Part shown: positions 63,856 through 64,000 of the stretch, piece by piece
Layout: every line of letters starts with the position of its first letter
Numbering within the stretch: the first letter of the stretch is position 1
Assembly: GCF_000717345.1 (NCBI RefSeq)
Contig: NZ_JNZA01000031.1
Span: 102,528-166,527 of the forward strand
Source: Streptomyces lydicus
GTDB taxonomy: Bacteria; Actinomycetota; Actinomycetes; Streptomycetales; Streptomycetaceae
Length of the DNA: 64,000 nt
Direction: 5' to 3'
Translations under genes and position numbers: made by a program
Notes under the pieces: generated by a model
Told to the model about the DNA's origin: nothing
Seen by the model: only the letters and a program-made list of their open reading frames with translations
Database searches by the model: none

Positions 63856-64000
63856 GTGAAACACCGAAGGGAAGCGCCCGGAGGAAACCCGAGAGGGAAT
63901 CCAAAGGAAGCGTCCGTTCCTTGAGAACTCAACAGCGTGCCAAAAGTCAACGCCAGATATGTTGATACCCCGTCCACCTCGGTGGATGAGGTTCCTTTGA
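63856..64000 (+). ncRNA. 5' leader of an rRNA operon (16S gene beyond the edge)
   Basis: The sequence around 63890-64000 (GGAAGCGTCCGTTCCTTGAG, AACTCAACAGCGTGCC, GCCAGATATGTTGATACC) is the conserved pre-16S leader of Streptomyces rrn operons, containing antitermination and RNase III processing sequences. The 16S gene should begin shortly after the window. The leader was recognised by sequence memory, not by alignment. Confidence 0.75.

Overview
The window is about 64 kb of very GC-rich DNA with Streptomyces-type features: G/C-ending codons, sparse TTA codons, short leaders or leaderless starts, a conservon, an NsdA homologue and an rRNA-operon leader at the right edge. It is most likely a Streptomyces (or close relative) chromosome, mostly core-like, with one insertion sequence and one broken gene.

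Region by region: 1-10.2 kb holds a CGNR zinc-finger fragment, an ACT-domain protein, a secreted peptidoglycan amidase, an APH-fold kinase with a TTA codon, NsdA, a PAS-SpoIIE phosphatase and a repeat protein. At 10.3-12.4 kb an IS481-type element of about 1.04 kb sits exactly between two convergent genes (a methyltransferase with a TTA codon and a helix-hairpin-helix protein), flanked by CTAGGG repeats. At 12.5-19.5 kb two glycosyltransferases, an SGNH hydrolase and an ATP-dependent 5-oxoprolinase overlap in one operon.

At 15.9-26.5 kb lies a 5-oxoproline (pyroglutamate) island: the large oxoprolinase, the unrelated PxpABC oxoprolinase, a GntR/FadR regulator, the DUF969/DUF979 membrane pair, pyroglutamyl peptidase and a DUF2891 protein. 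A 26-nt identical sequence in inverted orientation flanks the regulator gene and sits inside both the pxpABC and the DUF969 promoters, so one regulator probably controls the whole island.

At 26.6-34.0 kb is a three-gene MukFEB/Mks/Wadjet-like SMC locus without an adjacent nuclease gene. Its promoter matches the RecA-independent (PafBC-type) DNA-damage motif and overlaps a leaderless GTG start. At 34.1-36.5 kb are remains of an oxidative demethylation module: a mycothiol-dependent formaldehyde dehydrogenase carrying an internal deletion and frameshift, an IclR regulator and a Rieske ferredoxin.

At 37.3-45.5 kb is a conservon (cvnA-B-C) whose GTPase gene cvnD is separated by four foreign-looking genes (MASE1 protein, SpoIIE phosphatase, alpha/beta hydrolase and its TetR regulator). 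Next come glpF-glpK and an EAL/GGDEF protein. At 50.1-54.6 kb is a tightly coupled four-gene operon (NrtR-like regulator, J-domain/pseudokinase, vWA protein, PurA paralogue) behind a perfect 12-bp inverted repeat; its function is unknown and it is a good candidate for an undescribed system. The window closes with a VanX-type dipeptidase, a GH31 glycosidase, acetoacetyl-CoA synthetase, a TTA-containing hypothetical gene, the PTS genes crr-ptsI, and the promoter/leader of an rRNA operon whose 16S gene lies beyond the edge.
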